Of a stretch of DNA of 33,052 bases, positions 15,037-23,869 are shown piece by piece; the stretch's first letter is position 1; each line of letters starts with the position of its first letter. The notes below the pieces were generated by a model. That model worked only from the letters and a program-made list of their open reading frames with translations. It was not told the DNA's origin and searched no databases. The position numbers were made by a program, and so were the translations under genes. Location: the NCBI GenBank assembly GCA_023443125.1, contig JAEZVO010000009.1:1-33052 (forward strand), read 5' to 3'. Source of the stretch: Actinomycetes bacterium (GTDB taxonomy: Bacteria; Actinomycetota; Actinomycetes; Propionibacteriales; Propionibacteriaceae).

Positions 15037-16232
15037 GAAGCATCGACGAACACCTCGCGCACGTGCGTGCCCTGGCCCGCGAACTGCCCATCGAGGAGGT
15101 GCCGCTCGCGCTCGCCGAGGGGCGTGTGCTCGCGCGTAGCCTCGACGCGCTCGTGCCGGTGCCTCCGTTCACGAACTCAGCCATGGACGGATTCGCGGTG
15201 CGTGGCGTTGACGTGCAGGCGCCGACGACACTCCCCGTCGCCGCCGACATCCCCGCGGGCGCGTGCGAACCCGATCCGCTGCCGGTGGGTGCCGCCGCGC
15301 GCATCATGACGGGCGCCCCGCTGCCAGCCGGCGCGGACACCGTCGTGCCGGTCGAACTCACCGACCAACCCCGCGGCGCCACCCCGCTGCCCGCGAGCGT
15401 GCGCATCGTCGAAGCGATTGATTCGGGCAAGCACGTACGCGCACAGGGCGAGAACATCCAGGTGGGCGACGACGGAGTGCCCGCCGGCACGCGTATCGAC
15501 GCCGCGGTGGCGTCGTCGCTGGCATCCATCGGGTATGGCTCGGTGCCGGTGTACGCGCGCCCGAAGGTGGCCGTGATAACCACCGGCGACGAGCTCGTCA
15601 GCCCCGGCGAGCCCCTCCAGCCCGGCCAGATCCCCGACTCGAACGGGCTGCTCGTCGCGGGCTTAGTGCGAGGCTTAGGCGGCGAGGTCGTCGCAGTGCG
15701 CCGGGCTGGCGACGACGTTACGGCCTTTCAGCAGCTGCTCGACGACGTCTGCGCGGATGCCGACGTGCTCGTCACCACCGGCGGGGTGTCCGTCGGGGCC
15801 TTCGACGTGGTGCGCGCCGCCATCGACGCCGACTTCTCGCCCGTCGCAATGCAACCTGGCAAACCGCAGGGCTCCGGGCGAGTGCGCCTGGGCGGCCACG
15901 ACGTCGCGTTTCTGGGGTTGCCCGGCAACCCGGTGTCGGTGTTCGTCTCCGGTTGGGTGTTTTTGCGCGAACTCTTGGGGGCGTTCTCGGGTCACCAGGA
16001 GCCTTGGCCGTCGGTCACATGCACGGTGTCGCGCGGTTGGCGCACCCCGAATGGTCGCGCCCAGTTCGTGCCCGTGATGCTCGACGGCGACGTCGCACAG
16101 CCCGCCAACGAACGCGTCTCGGGTTCGCATTTGGTGGCCTCGCTCTGGCGTGCCGACGGCTTGGCGTACGTGCCCGTTGACGTCGATGAGGTCACCCCCG
16201 GCAGCACACTCGACGTCTATCTGGTGAAGTAG
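15033..16232 (+). CDS. moeA: Molybdopterin molybdenumtransferase
   Basis: Inserts molybdenum into adenylylated molybdopterin. 399 aa, normal length. Motifs in order: LPIEEVPLALAEGRVLA, VPPFTNSAMDGFAVR, GAAARIMTGAPLPAGADTVV, PKVAVITTGDELVSPGEPL, PGQIPDSNG, VTTGGVSVGAFD, GKPQGSGRV, GLPGNPVSVFVS and the C-terminal beta-barrel domain. Start ATG 15033 overlaps the moeB stop (ATGA). Followed by moaC after 4 nt. Confidence 0.95.
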   Translation: MRSIDEHLAHVRALARELPIEEVPLALAEGRVLARSLDALVPVPPFTNSAMDGFAVRGVDVQAPTTLPVAADIPAGACEPDPLPVGAAARIMTGAPLPAGADTVVPVELTDQPRGATPLPASVRIVEAIDSGKHVRAQGENIQVGDDGVPAGTRIDAAVASSLASIGYGSVPVYARPKVAVITTGDELVSPGEPLQPGQIPDSNGLLVAGLVRGLGGEVVAVRRAGDDVTAFQQLLDDVCADADVLVTTGGVSVGAFDVVRAAIDADFSPVAMQPGKPQGSGRVRLGGHDVAFLGLPGNPVSVFVSGWVFLRELLGAFSGHQEPWPSVTCTVSRGWRTPNGRAQFVPVMLDGDVAQPANERVSGSHLVASLWRADGLAYVPVDVDEVTPGSTLDVYLVK

Positions 16233-16236
16233 GGCC

Positions 16237-16710
16237 ATGAAGTTTACGCATCTTGACTCCGACGGCGCCGCCCGCATGGTGGATGTGACGGGCAAGCAGC
16301 CGAGTGTTCGTGAAGCGACGGCCGTCGCGACGGTGCGCTGTTCGCCCGACGTGGTGGCGGCCCTGCGCGACGGGACGGTGCCGAAAGGCGACGTGCTCGC
16401 CGTCGCCCGCGTGGCTGGGATTGCCGCGACGAAGAAGGTGCCCGAATTGCTCCCACTGGCGCACGTGATCGGCGTGCATGGGTGCGCGGTTGATCTCGGC
16501 ATCGAGGATCATGGCGTCGATATCCGCGCGACGGTCCGCACCGCCGACCGCACCGGCATCGAGATGGAAGCGCTTACCGCGGTGACGGTGGCGGGGCTCG
16601 CTGTCGTCGACATGGTCAAGGGCGTGGACCGCTCGGCTGAGATCGTCTCGGCGAAGATCATCGCGAAATCCGGTGGACGTTCGGGCGATTGGACACGTCC
16701 GGAGGCCTGA
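16237..16710 (+). CDS. moaC: Cyclic pyranopterin monophosphate synthase
   Basis: Partner of MoaA in the first pathway step, 157 aa. Contains ARMVDVTGKQPSVREATAVA, KGDVLAVARVAGIAATKKVP, ELLPLAHVIGV and GIEMEALTAVTVAGLAVVDM followed by VKGVDR, all standard MoaC motifs with the active-site Lys/Asp region. Starts 4 nt after moeA. Confidence 0.96.
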   Translation: MKFTHLDSDGAARMVDVTGKQPSVREATAVATVRCSPDVVAALRDGTVPKGDVLAVARVAGIAATKKVPELLPLAHVIGVHGCAVDLGIEDHGVDIRATVRTADRTGIEMEALTAVTVAGLAVVDMVKGVDRSAEIVSAKIIAKSGGRSGDWTRPEA

Positions 16711-16759
16711 ATGTGCTTCGCTGGAGGCACACCGTCGAACGCATAAGGAGAACGAAGAC

Positions 16760-16990
16760 ATGAGCAAAGAAGACCGTAGCGAGTGGCGTCCCTTCATTGA
16801 GCGCGCGTGCAAGGCCGTCGGAGTTGACTCGGCTGGAATCGACGAGGACCTCATCCTCGAACTGACCGCCCGCATCGCGCACGAAGGGGAGCGTCCGATG
16901 GCGCCAGTGGGCGCGTACATTCTTGGCCTGGCCGTGGCGGCCGGCGGCGACCCCGTGGAGCTGCGCGCCAAGATCGAAGACGCCATCTGA
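16760..16990 (+). CDS. DUF6457 small protein
   Basis: 76 aa, all helical: WRPFIERACKAVGVD, IDEDLILELTARIAHEGERP and MAPVGAYILGLAVAAGGDP. Resembles the DUF6457 domain that in actinobacteria is fused to or located beside MobA-type enzymes, suggesting a helper in molybdenum cofactor nucleotidylation. AAGGAG lies 9 nt upstream of ATG 16760 and 48 bp separate it from moaC, so it is probably cotranscribed. Family call is from the pattern; the role is inference. Confidence 0.7.
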   Translation: MSKEDRSEWRPFIERACKAVGVDSAGIDEDLILELTARIAHEGERPMAPVGAYILGLAVAAGGDPVELRAKIEDAI

Positions 16991-16999
16991 GCGCAGCTC

Positions 17000-17510
17000 C
17001 GGTGGTTGAGTAGTGGCCGCAGGCGGCGTATCGAAATCCCGGGTGCGTCTCGATACGCGGCTTCGCCGCTACTCGACGGGCGGGTGGTGCCCGATGCACA
17101 GCCTCCGGTGATTGAGTAGCGGCCGCAGGCCGCGTATCGAAATCACACCCCTCCAATCGCTTGGCTAACCCGATATCCACATTCGTTTGTCGAAACCGGG
17201 CAGAATCGGCCGATTTAGCAAACGCTTGTGGATATTGGGTTAGTTCCTTCCCCTCGCTGCGTCTCGATTCGCGGCTTCGCCGCTACTCGACGGTCGGGTG
17301 AGAGCGGGGCCGTCGTCTTTCGGTGGTTGAGTAGCCATGAAGTGGCGTATCGAGACCGCTTCGCCGCTACTCGACGGTCGGTCGGTGGGGGAGGACACTC
17401 GACGGGCGGATGGTGCCCGATGCGCAGCCTCCGGTGAGTGAGTAGCGGCCGAAGACGGCATCCGGTGATTGAGTAGCGGCCGCAGGCCGCGTATCGTAAT
17501 CACACCCGGT
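17000..17510. repeat. REP-like repeat cluster
   Basis: At least seven elements on both strands: GGTTGAGTAGTGGCCGCAGG... (17003), GTCTCGATACGCGGCTTCGC (17047), GATTGAGTAGCGGCCGCAGG (17109 and again 17465), GTCTCGATTCGCGGCTTCGC (17262), GGTTGAGTAGCCATGAAGTG (17324) and related halves. The arms of neighbouring copies are complementary and could form hairpins. Likely a transcription barrier between the molybdenum operon and the DMSO reductase operon. The inverted repeat at 17165-17243 is listed separately. Confidence 0.75.
17165..17243. repeat. 25-bp imperfect inverted repeat with DnaA-box-like cores
   Basis: Arms 17165-17189 (CTAACCCGATATCCACATTC...) and 17219-17243 match in 22 of 25 positions when one is reverse complemented; the spacer is 29 nt. 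Each arm holds ATATCCACA (17173-17181; complement at 17227-17235), one base from the DnaA box TTATCCACA, in opposite orientation. Sequence differs from the flanking REP elements. Could be a mobile-element relic, protein-binding site or structured RNA. Confidence 0.6.
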
Positions 17511-17623
17511 TCCGCCGGAATGAACAACGAATTCACGCCACGTACGCCCTAGTTGTCACGACTACTATGGCATGTCGTAGAGTGCTGGCCGAAGCTGATC
17601 GGTCAATGAGTACAAGGATGAAT

Positions 17624-20098
17624 ATGAGCGCTGAAGCCCCATCTGTCGATCGCCCCCAGTCTGGAGTGAGCCGTCGCTCCTTCGTCACCTGGTCCGCTGC
17701 CCTCGGCGGAGGCGGCGCGCTAGTAGCGAGCAACGCACACTTTCTCGGTATGCCAGTCAAAGATTCCGTGGCTGCGGCCGTCGAAGGTATTCCTGATGCA
17801 AAGACGGTATCTAACGTTTGCTTTGTGAACTGCGGTTCTCGCTGCCCCATCCGGTTGCAGGTGAAGGACGGCCAAATCGTTCGCTGCCTTCCTGACGACA
17901 CCGGTGACGACACGCTCGAGAACCGACAGATTCGCGCGTGCCTGCGAGGCCGTTCGATTCGTAACCGCGTCTACAGCCCCAACCGTGTGAAGCGGCCGCT
18001 GAAGCGTCGGGAAGGAACGGCTCGCGGCGAGGGGAAGTGGGACGAGATCTCTTGGGACGAGGCGCTCGACCTGCTCGCGGAAAAGATCAAGTACACCATC
18101 GACAAGTACGGCAACGAAGCCATCTACCTGCAGCATGGGTCGGGAGTGCTTGGCGCGGGCATTGGTGAGAGCGGCCCCTTCGGGCGCCTGTTCAACCTGT
18201 TGGGCGGCTCGCTGAAGCGTTACGGCAACTACTCGTACGCGCAGGTCGCCACGTGCACGAAGTTCAGTTACGGCGAAAACGCTGAGCAGGGCGACAAGAA
18301 CGAGATGCCGTCGAACTCGTTCGAGGACAGCCTCGAGAATTCAGAGCTCGTCGTGATGTTCGGAAACAACCCCCAGGAAACGCGCATGTCTGGAGGTGGC
18401 ATTCTCTACACCTCGCAGCAGCTCAAGCGCAAGGGCGTCAAGGTCATCGTGATCGACCCGATGTACTCCGAAACCGCCATGGTGCTGGCCGACCAGTGGA
18501 TTCCGATCCGCCCCGGCACCGACACTGCGCTCGTGTCTGCCATCGTGCACGTGCTGATCTCGGAAAACCTCCACGATCAAGAATTCCTGGATAAATACGT
18601 GCAGGGCTTCGACGAAGAACACATGCCGGAGGGTATCCCAGCCGGGAACTCCTACCACTCCTACATCATGGGCAAGGGCCCTGATGGCATCGAAAAGACC
18701 CCGGCCTGGGCAGCGAGCATCACCGGCATTCCCGAGGACGTCATTCGCAAGCTCGCGATTGAAATCGGTCGGGCGAAGCCATGCGCCATCACGCAAGGAT
18801 GGGGACCGCAGCGTCACATGAATGGCGAAAACCAGGCGCGTGCGATCTACACGCTGGCTGCTGTCACCGGCAACGTTGGCATCGCAGGTGGCGGCACCGG
18901 TGGTCGCGACGGCTGGTACTGGCGCATCAACAAGACCTTCCCCGCTGGCGATAACCCGGTGGAGGCAACGATTCCGCTCTATCTTTGGACCGACGCCGTG
19001 GCGCGGGGCCCCGAGTTGACAGCCACCAAGGACGGTATCCGTGGCGTTGACAAGCTCAACGTCGGCATCAAGTTCCAGTTGCAGTACGGTGGCAGCAAGT
19101 TTGCCGGACAGCACGGAGACATCCGCAAGACGCTGGAGATCCTCAAGGACGAATCGCTATGTGAATTCATCGCGGTGTTCGAACCGATGATGACCCCGTC
19201 GGCTGAATACGCAGACTTGGTGCTGCCGGACACGCTGGGGCCTGAGCGTTGGGACGTTGGCCACAGCGAATACACCGGAGACATGGCCTACTACATGTTC
19301 CATGAGAAGGCCATCGATCCTGCATTCGAAATCCGGGACTCCTACGACGTGTGCGTGGAGCTGGCGAAGCGACTCGGGGTAGAGCCCGCCTACTCGGAAG
19401 GCAGAACGCGCGAAGACTGGGCGAAGTGGCTGGTCGCGGAAACCAAGAAGGAACACCCAGAGTTCCCCACGTGGGAGGAACTCAAGGAGCAGCGCATTTA
19501 CCGCTACTTCAACCCAGAAGGGGCGTTCGTTCCGCTGAAGAAGTTCCGCGAAGATCCTGAAGGGAATCCTCTCACCACCCCGTCGGGCAAAATCGAGATC
19601 TTCTCCACCGAGCTGTGGGATATGGCGAAGACGTGGACGTTCGAGAACCCTGCCAAGGGCGACAAGATCACGACCCTGCCCGAATACATGGATACCTTCG
19701 AGTCTGGCGAAGAAGCGAAGACGAACACGCAGTATCCGCTGCAGTGCATCGGGCACCACTACAAGGGCCGAGTTCACTCCACCTTCGCCAACATGGAGTG
19801 GCTCAAGGAAATTCACCCGCAAATGCTCTTCATCAACCCCATCGATGCAGAGGAACGAGACATTGAAACGGGCGACACCGTCGAGGTCTGGAACGATCGT
19901 GGACGGGTGAGAACGGAGGCATTTGTGACTCCGCGCATCATGCCCCGGGTTGTGTCACTCCCACAGGGGGCTTGGTACAAGGACGAGAACGGTGTCGACG
20001 TCGGCGGCAATATCAACACGCTGACCAACCTGCACCCGACTGCCTACGCCAAGGGCAACCCGCAGCACACGAACCTCGTCCAAGTGGTGAAGGCCTAG
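17624..20098 (+). CDS. dmsA: DMSO-reductase-family molybdopterin oxidoreductase, catalytic subunit
   Basis: Catalytic Mo-bisMGD subunit of an exported S-/N-oxide reductase, 824 aa. Twin-arginine signal SRRSFVTWSAALGGGGALV (R17-R18). [4Fe-4S] ligands C66, C70, C74 and C106 (VCFVNCGSRCP ... RACLRGR). GNYSYAQVATCTKFSYG carries Ser204, in the position of the molybdenum ligand Ser in DmsA. Further motifs: MFGNNPQETRMSGGG, GWGPQRHMNGENQARAIYTL, PSAEYADLVLPDT, PSGKIEIFS and LNP-type C-terminal cofactor domain. Start ATG 17624 has AAGGA with 7 nt spacing; two more upstream Met codons are possible. Followed by dmsB after 10 nt. True substrate (DMSO, TMAO or other) is not deducible. Confidence 0.93.
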   Translation: MSAEAPSVDRPQSGVSRRSFVTWSAALGGGGALVASNAHFLGMPVKDSVAAAVEGIPDAKTVSNVCFVNCGSRCPIRLQVKDGQIVRCLPDDTGDDTLENRQIRACLRGRSIRNRVYSPNRVKRPLKRREGTARGEGKWDEISWDEALDLLAEKIKYTIDKYGNEAIYLQHGSGVLGAGIGESGPFGRLFNLLGGSLKRYGNYSYAQVATCTKFSYGENAEQGDKNEMPSNSFEDSLENSELVVMFGNNPQETRMSGGGILYTSQQLKRKGVKVIVIDPMYSETAMVLADQWIPIRPGTDTALVSAIVHVLISENLHDQEFLDKYVQGFDEEHMPEGIPAGNSYHSYIMGKGPDGIEKTPAWAASITGIPEDVIRKLAIEIGRAKPCAITQGWGPQRHMNGENQARAIYTLAAVTGNVGIAGGGTGGRDGWYWRINKTFPAGDNPVEATIPLYLWTDAVARGPELTATKDGIRGVDKLNVGIKFQLQYGGSKFAGQHGDIRKTLEILKDESLCEFIAVFEPMMTPSAEYADLVLPDTLGPERWDVGHSEYTGDMAYYMFHEKAIDPAFEIRDSYDVCVELAKRLGVEPAYSEGRTREDWAKWLVAETKKEHPEFPTWEELKEQRIYRYFNPEGAFVPLKKFREDPEGNPLTTPSGKIEIFSTELWDMAKTWTFENPAKGDKITTLPEYMDTFESGEEAKTNTQYPLQCIGHHYKGRVHSTFANMEWLKEIHPQMLFINPIDAEERDIETGDTVEVWNDRGRVRTEAFVTPRIMPRVVSLPQGAWYKDENGVDVGGNINTLTNLHPTAYAKGNPQHTNLVQVVKA

Positions 20099-20108
20099 GA
20101 GAACGAAC

Positions 20109-20720
20109 ATGAGCTTGGGATTCTACTTCGACCAAAGCCTTTGCAACGGCTGCAAGGCATGTCACATTGCATGCAAGGACAAGCACGACCTGCCAGAAGG
20201 TGTGCAGTGGCGGCGCATCGTTGAATACACGGGAGGGTCGTGGCAGCGCGACGGTGACACCTACTCCCCGAACGTCTTCGCCTACTACACCTCGATTTCA
20301 TGCAACCACTGTGAGAACCCGGTGTGCATGGACGTGTGCCCGACGACGGCGATGAGCCGCCGCGACGATGGCACGGTGTACGTCGACGAGGATAAGTGTG
20401 TCGGATGTCGCTACTGCGAGTGGGCGTGCCCATACTCCGCCCCGCAGTTCAACCCCGAGACGGGGCACATGAGCAAGTGCGATCTGTGCGCCGACTACCG
20501 CGAGACCGGCCAAGACCCGGCCTGCGTGGGGGCATGCCCGTCGCGGGCGCTCGACTGGGGACCGATCGACGAGCTTCGGGAGAAATACGGCGATCAGAAC
20601 GCATTCGAGCCGCTGCCTGATCCGTCCTTCACCAAGCCGCATCTCGTGGTGAAACCACACAGGGATGCGCAAGCCAGTGGGTCTGGCACCGGGTACATCG
20701 CACGCAGGAAGGACATCTGA
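20109..20720 (+). CDS. dmsB: DMSO-reductase iron-sulfur subunit
   Basis: Electron-transfer subunit, 203 aa. Four [4Fe-4S] ferredoxin-type motifs are visible: CNGCKACHIACKDKH, CNHCENPVCMDVCP, CVGCRYCEWACP and CDLCADYRETGQDPACVGAC (16 Cys in total). It passes electrons from DmsC to DmsA. AGGAG upstream of ATG 20109. C-terminal tail KPHLVVKPHRDAQ is typical. Confidence 0.95.
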   Translation: MSLGFYFDQSLCNGCKACHIACKDKHDLPEGVQWRRIVEYTGGSWQRDGDTYSPNVFAYYTSISCNHCENPVCMDVCPTTAMSRRDDGTVYVDEDKCVGCRYCEWACPYSAPQFNPETGHMSKCDLCADYRETGQDPACVGACPSRALDWGPIDELREKYGDQNAFEPLPDPSFTKPHLVVKPHRDAQASGSGTGYIARRKDI

Positions 20721-20721
20721 G

Positions 20722-21663
20722 ATGAACCTCCACGAACTCCCGATGATCTTCTTCACCGTCATGGCGCAAATGTCGGTGGGTGCATTCCTGGTGCTGGGCG
20801 TCATCCAGCTGTTTGGTTCCCTGCGGCACGACTCCAAGACCATCGACCGCGTCGCGGACCCTGCGCTCTACGCCATCGGCCCGACGCTCGTGCTCGGCCT
20901 GATCGCGTCGATGTTCCACATGAACGACGTGTTCCACGTGCTCAATGTGTTCCGCGGCTGGCAATCGTCGTGGCTGTCGCGCGAGATCATCTTCGGCATG
21001 GGCTTCGCTGGCCTCGGCTTCCTGTTTGCCCTCATGCAGTGGTTCAAGTGGGGCAGCGCTAGGCTGCGCCAGGTGCTTGCGGCGGTGACGGCGCTTGTCG
21101 GCGTTGGGCTGCTCGTCGTGATGAGCATGATCTACTACTCGCTGCGCACCGTGCCGGCCTGGCACTCGTGGTTCACCCCGGCGCAGTTCATCATTACCGC
21201 GGTGCTCCTCGGATCGCTTGCGGTGGGTACCGCATTCATGCTAACGACGGTGTTTGGCCGAAACAAGAAGAAGGTCGACATCGACACCACCACAGAGGCC
21301 ACCGACGACGGCACGGTGAACAGCCTCGTCGCTTCGTCGCTGAAGGGCATTGCCGTGACGGTGATCGTCGCTGGCTCTGCGTTGCTCGTGATGATGCCGA
21401 TCTACCTGCAGAGCCTGGCCCAGATGGGCGAGATCGGTGCGCTCTCGCTTGAGGCGTACTCCGGGGCGCTGTTCGTGCTGCGGCTCGCACTCGTCGCGGT
21501 GGGCGCGGGCCTGCTCGCCATCTTCATCTACGGATTCGCGAAGCCGCACGCCAACCCCACGCCGCTCACCATCTGCGTCGCCTGCGCGCTGGCGCTCGTA
21601 TTCATTGGTGAGCTGCTCGGCCGGATGCAGTTCTATGAGGCGATGGTCAGGATTGGGATTTGA
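20722..21663 (+). CDS. dmsC: DMSO-reductase membrane anchor subunit
   Basis: Quinol-oxidising anchor, 313 aa, with about eight hydrophobic segments beginning HELPMIFFTVMAQMSVGAFLV. HxL/PLVxFT-like N-terminus, ALYAIGPTLVLGLIASMFHM and FGMGFAGLGFLFALMQWFKW fit the DmsC family. ATG lies 1 nt after the dmsB stop, and its stop overlaps the next start. Confidence 0.92.
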   Translation: MNLHELPMIFFTVMAQMSVGAFLVLGVIQLFGSLRHDSKTIDRVADPALYAIGPTLVLGLIASMFHMNDVFHVLNVFRGWQSSWLSREIIFGMGFAGLGFLFALMQWFKWGSARLRQVLAAVTALVGVGLLVVMSMIYYSLRTVPAWHSWFTPAQFIITAVLLGSLAVGTAFMLTTVFGRNKKKVDIDTTTEATDDGTVNSLVASSLKGIAVTVIVAGSALLVMMPIYLQSLAQMGEIGALSLEAYSGALFVLRLALVAVGAGLLAIFIYGFAKPHANPTPLTICVACALALVFIGELLGRMQFYEAMVRIGI

Positions 21664-22304
21664 TGCGCCAGCACGCAGACGCATTCGCCGCCACGTGGAC
21701 GGCGCTCGCAAGCGTGGTGGGCACCGAATGTCCGACTGAGCAGACCGTCAGCGTGTTCCGCGATCCGACGATGCTCGCCGCCTGGCCGCTGGCCGACGAC
21801 GCCGCTGGGCTGGGCGGAGAGCGCACTCGGAGCGGGATCGACGCGCTGCGGGCGTCGTCGGAGACGATGCTAGAGATCGACGACGACCACTTCCAGCTCC
21901 TGCGTGGGCCAGGCGTGCCCGCGGCGGTGCCGTGGGGATCGGTGCACCTGGGCGAAGAGCAACTGCTGTTCGACGAGGAAACCTTCGACGTCCGGCGCAT
22001 GTACCAGCGCTTCGGGCTGCAAGCTCCGAAGCTGAACGTCGAACCCGACGATCACGTCTCACTTGAGCTGGAGTTTCTGAGTCAGCTCCTGGTGCGGGCC
22101 ATGCAGGCAGAAGATAAGGGCGACGCCAGTGCCGACGAGTATTTCGCCGCGCACGACGAGTTCTGCCGCGACCACGTGTTGCGGTGGGTGCCCACCTTCT
22201 TCGAGCAACTCACCGCGGCGGCCAAGACGTCGTTCTACCGGGGCATCGGGCTGCTGGGGCAAGACGCGCTGGCCGCAGCGAAGAGGCTTGTCGTAGCCGA
22301 ATGA
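21663..22304 (+). CDS. TorD/DmsD-family Tat chaperone
   Basis: Cytoplasmic chaperone that should hold apo-DmsA for cofactor loading and proofread its Tat signal. 213 aa, all helical. The family signature appears as EPDDHVSLELEFLSQLL (ExPDHxxxELxFL) and a C-terminal FFEQLTAAAKTSFYRGIGLL. Its start ATG 21663 overlaps the dmsC stop (TGATG), and the stop overlaps the next start (ATGA), so translation is tightly coupled to the reductase subunits. Confidence 0.87.
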   Translation: MRQHADAFAATWTALASVVGTECPTEQTVSVFRDPTMLAAWPLADDAAGLGGERTRSGIDALRASSETMLEIDDDHFQLLRGPGVPAAVPWGSVHLGEEQLLFDEETFDVRRMYQRFGLQAPKLNVEPDDHVSLELEFLSQLLVRAMQAEDKGDASADEYFAAHDEFCRDHVLRWVPTFFEQLTAAAKTSFYRGIGLLGQDALAAAKRLVVAE

Positions 22305-23215
22305 GCGTTGACGGTGTCATCACCTGGGCGCGGCTGTTCGGGGCCGGGCGGGTCGTCGAGCTATGGAGCAGCGACGCACCACCGCCCGCGCGCGGGCAGC
22401 GCGGTGCGGTGCCCATCTGCTGGCCAGGAAGCCTCGCCGACGCGCCGCTGCATCTGCCGCTGGAGCTGCTCGCGCTCGGCGTCGCGGACGTGCGCATCGC
22501 GCCCGACGCCGACGACGCTGCGCTCACGTCGCGTACCGAGCAGTGGCGCACGCTGTTTGCCCTTGCTGGGCGAGAGTTGGGCGAGCCTGATCCCGGCAAA
22601 GCGAAGCGTGACGTACTGCAGGCCGAGGCGATGCCGACGGTGCAACGTCGCTCGTTGTTTGGGCTCGGGGGCCGCACTGCGCAACGAACCGAACCCACCT
22701 GGGAACCCGACCGCACGCAGACCGACCATCAACGCTTGCGCTCGGCGCTGCGCGTGCTCGCTGGCGACCAGCCTCACCCGGAGGTGCCCGACGACGCACC
22801 CGGCCCAGGCGTGGAGCTTGCGGCGGGCGGATGCACGGCGCAGGGACAATGCGTGCAGGCGTGCCCGCAAGGAGCGCTACAGCTCACGCACACAGGCGCC
22901 GCCAGCACGCTCCACTTCGACGTATCGCTGTGCGACGGGTGCCGCCGCTGCATCGAGTTTTGCGATCAGCGGGCGCTCACCGTCGAGGCCCCCGCGCCTT
23001 GGAGCACTCTCCTCGACGGCGAGCTCGCGCCGCTCATCACCGTCGCCACGCGCACTTGTGAGCGCTGCCGAGTGGCATTCCATCCGGAGACTGATGAGAC
23101 GTTGTGCCCGGTGTGCGCGATGCGTCGGGCGAACCCCTTTGGCTCGACACTGCCGCCTGAAGCCATCGAGCGGCTGCGTCGGATGCGCGGAAACAACCAA
23201 GGCCCGATGGCGTAG
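22301..23215 (+). CDS. 4Fe-4S ferredoxin-type accessory protein
   Basis: 304 aa, not assigned to a named family. The first ~170 residues have no cysteine motif and contain an acidic, Ala-rich segment. Then two iron-sulfur motifs, GGCTAQGQCVQACPQGAL and CDGCRRCIEFCDQRAL, and a zinc-finger-like pair CERC...CPVC near the end. In the reductase operon it may carry electrons or help assemble clusters, similar in position to ferredoxin-like proteins next to DMSO/nitrate reductases. Start ATG 22301 overlaps the chaperone stop (ATGA). Function is inference. Confidence 0.65.
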   Translation: MSVDGVITWARLFGAGRVVELWSSDAPPPARGQRGAVPICWPGSLADAPLHLPLELLALGVADVRIAPDADDAALTSRTEQWRTLFALAGRELGEPDPGKAKRDVLQAEAMPTVQRRSLFGLGGRTAQRTEPTWEPDRTQTDHQRLRSALRVLAGDQPHPEVPDDAPGPGVELAAGGCTAQGQCVQACPQGALQLTHTGAASTLHFDVSLCDGCRRCIEFCDQRALTVEAPAPWSTLLDGELAPLITVATRTCERCRVAFHPETDETLCPVCAMRRANPFGSTLPPEAIERLRRMRGNNQGPMA

Positions 23216-23224
23216 CGTGAAACC

Positions 23225-23806
23225 ATGACCGACGATCTCGCACAACACATGCACACCGCGGCGGCATCGCGTGCCGCCATGTGGGAGTGCTGCGCCCGCA
23301 TCCTCAGCTGCCCGACGCCTGACCTCGTAACCGACCTGCGCGAGGGCATCGTCGCCGACGAACTCGTCGAGCACACGCAATGGCTGGGGGAGAGCGTCGA
23401 CGTTTCCGGCCTCGAGGCCACACTCCGCGCGCATGCGCGGCGCTCCGGGAACCGCAGCGAAGCCGACGACCTCGCCGACCTGGACGAGGACTGGCAGCAA
23501 CGACGCGCCGACGATCTCGCCGCCTGGTGCTCAGGTGCCAGCGCGGAGGCCGCACGCGAGGCAGCGCTGTGGAGCAGCGGTCAGTTGGCCGAAGCGCGGA
23601 CGCTGCGCGCGGAGCAGCACCAGGCGCTCGCGCCGCAGGTCGAAGCGCTGACCAAGTGGTGCGTTCGGACGCACACGGAAACGCAGGTGCTCGTGATGAA
23701 GGTGCTTGCCGAGATCGTCGCGCTCCACATCGGAGTGGAAGCAGGCCGGGATGTGCGAGGCCTCCTCAACGACGACCCGAAGCGCCGCCTGCTGTTCGGC
23801 GGATAG
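23225..23806 (+). CDS. Helical protein of unknown function (operon end)
   Basis: 193 aa, cytoplasmic, rich in Ala/Glu/Arg. N-terminal half (MWECCARILSCPTPDLVTDL) resembles the start of TorD/NarJ-type chaperones but the signature motif is missing. TAGCGT (23213-23218, formed by the previous stop) sits 6 nt before ATG 23225, leaderless type, so it may also be expressed alone. Possible second chaperone; low certainty. Confidence 0.55.
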   Translation: MTDDLAQHMHTAAASRAAMWECCARILSCPTPDLVTDLREGIVADELVEHTQWLGESVDVSGLEATLRAHARRSGNRSEADDLADLDEDWQQRRADDLAAWCSGASAEAAREAALWSSGQLAEARTLRAEQHQALAPQVEALTKWCVRTHTETQVLVMKVLAEIVALHIGVEAGRDVRGLLNDDPKRRLLFGG

Positions 23807-23869
23807 ACATCGCAGCCCGTTGCAGCTGCTCTCCACTAGAGTGAGGCGTCGGTAACCGAAGGGAATTGC

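Noticed and set aside
23807..23869. T-box or other leader before the binding-protein operon
   Set aside because: Only 63 bp lie between the genes, with no specifier-like structure.
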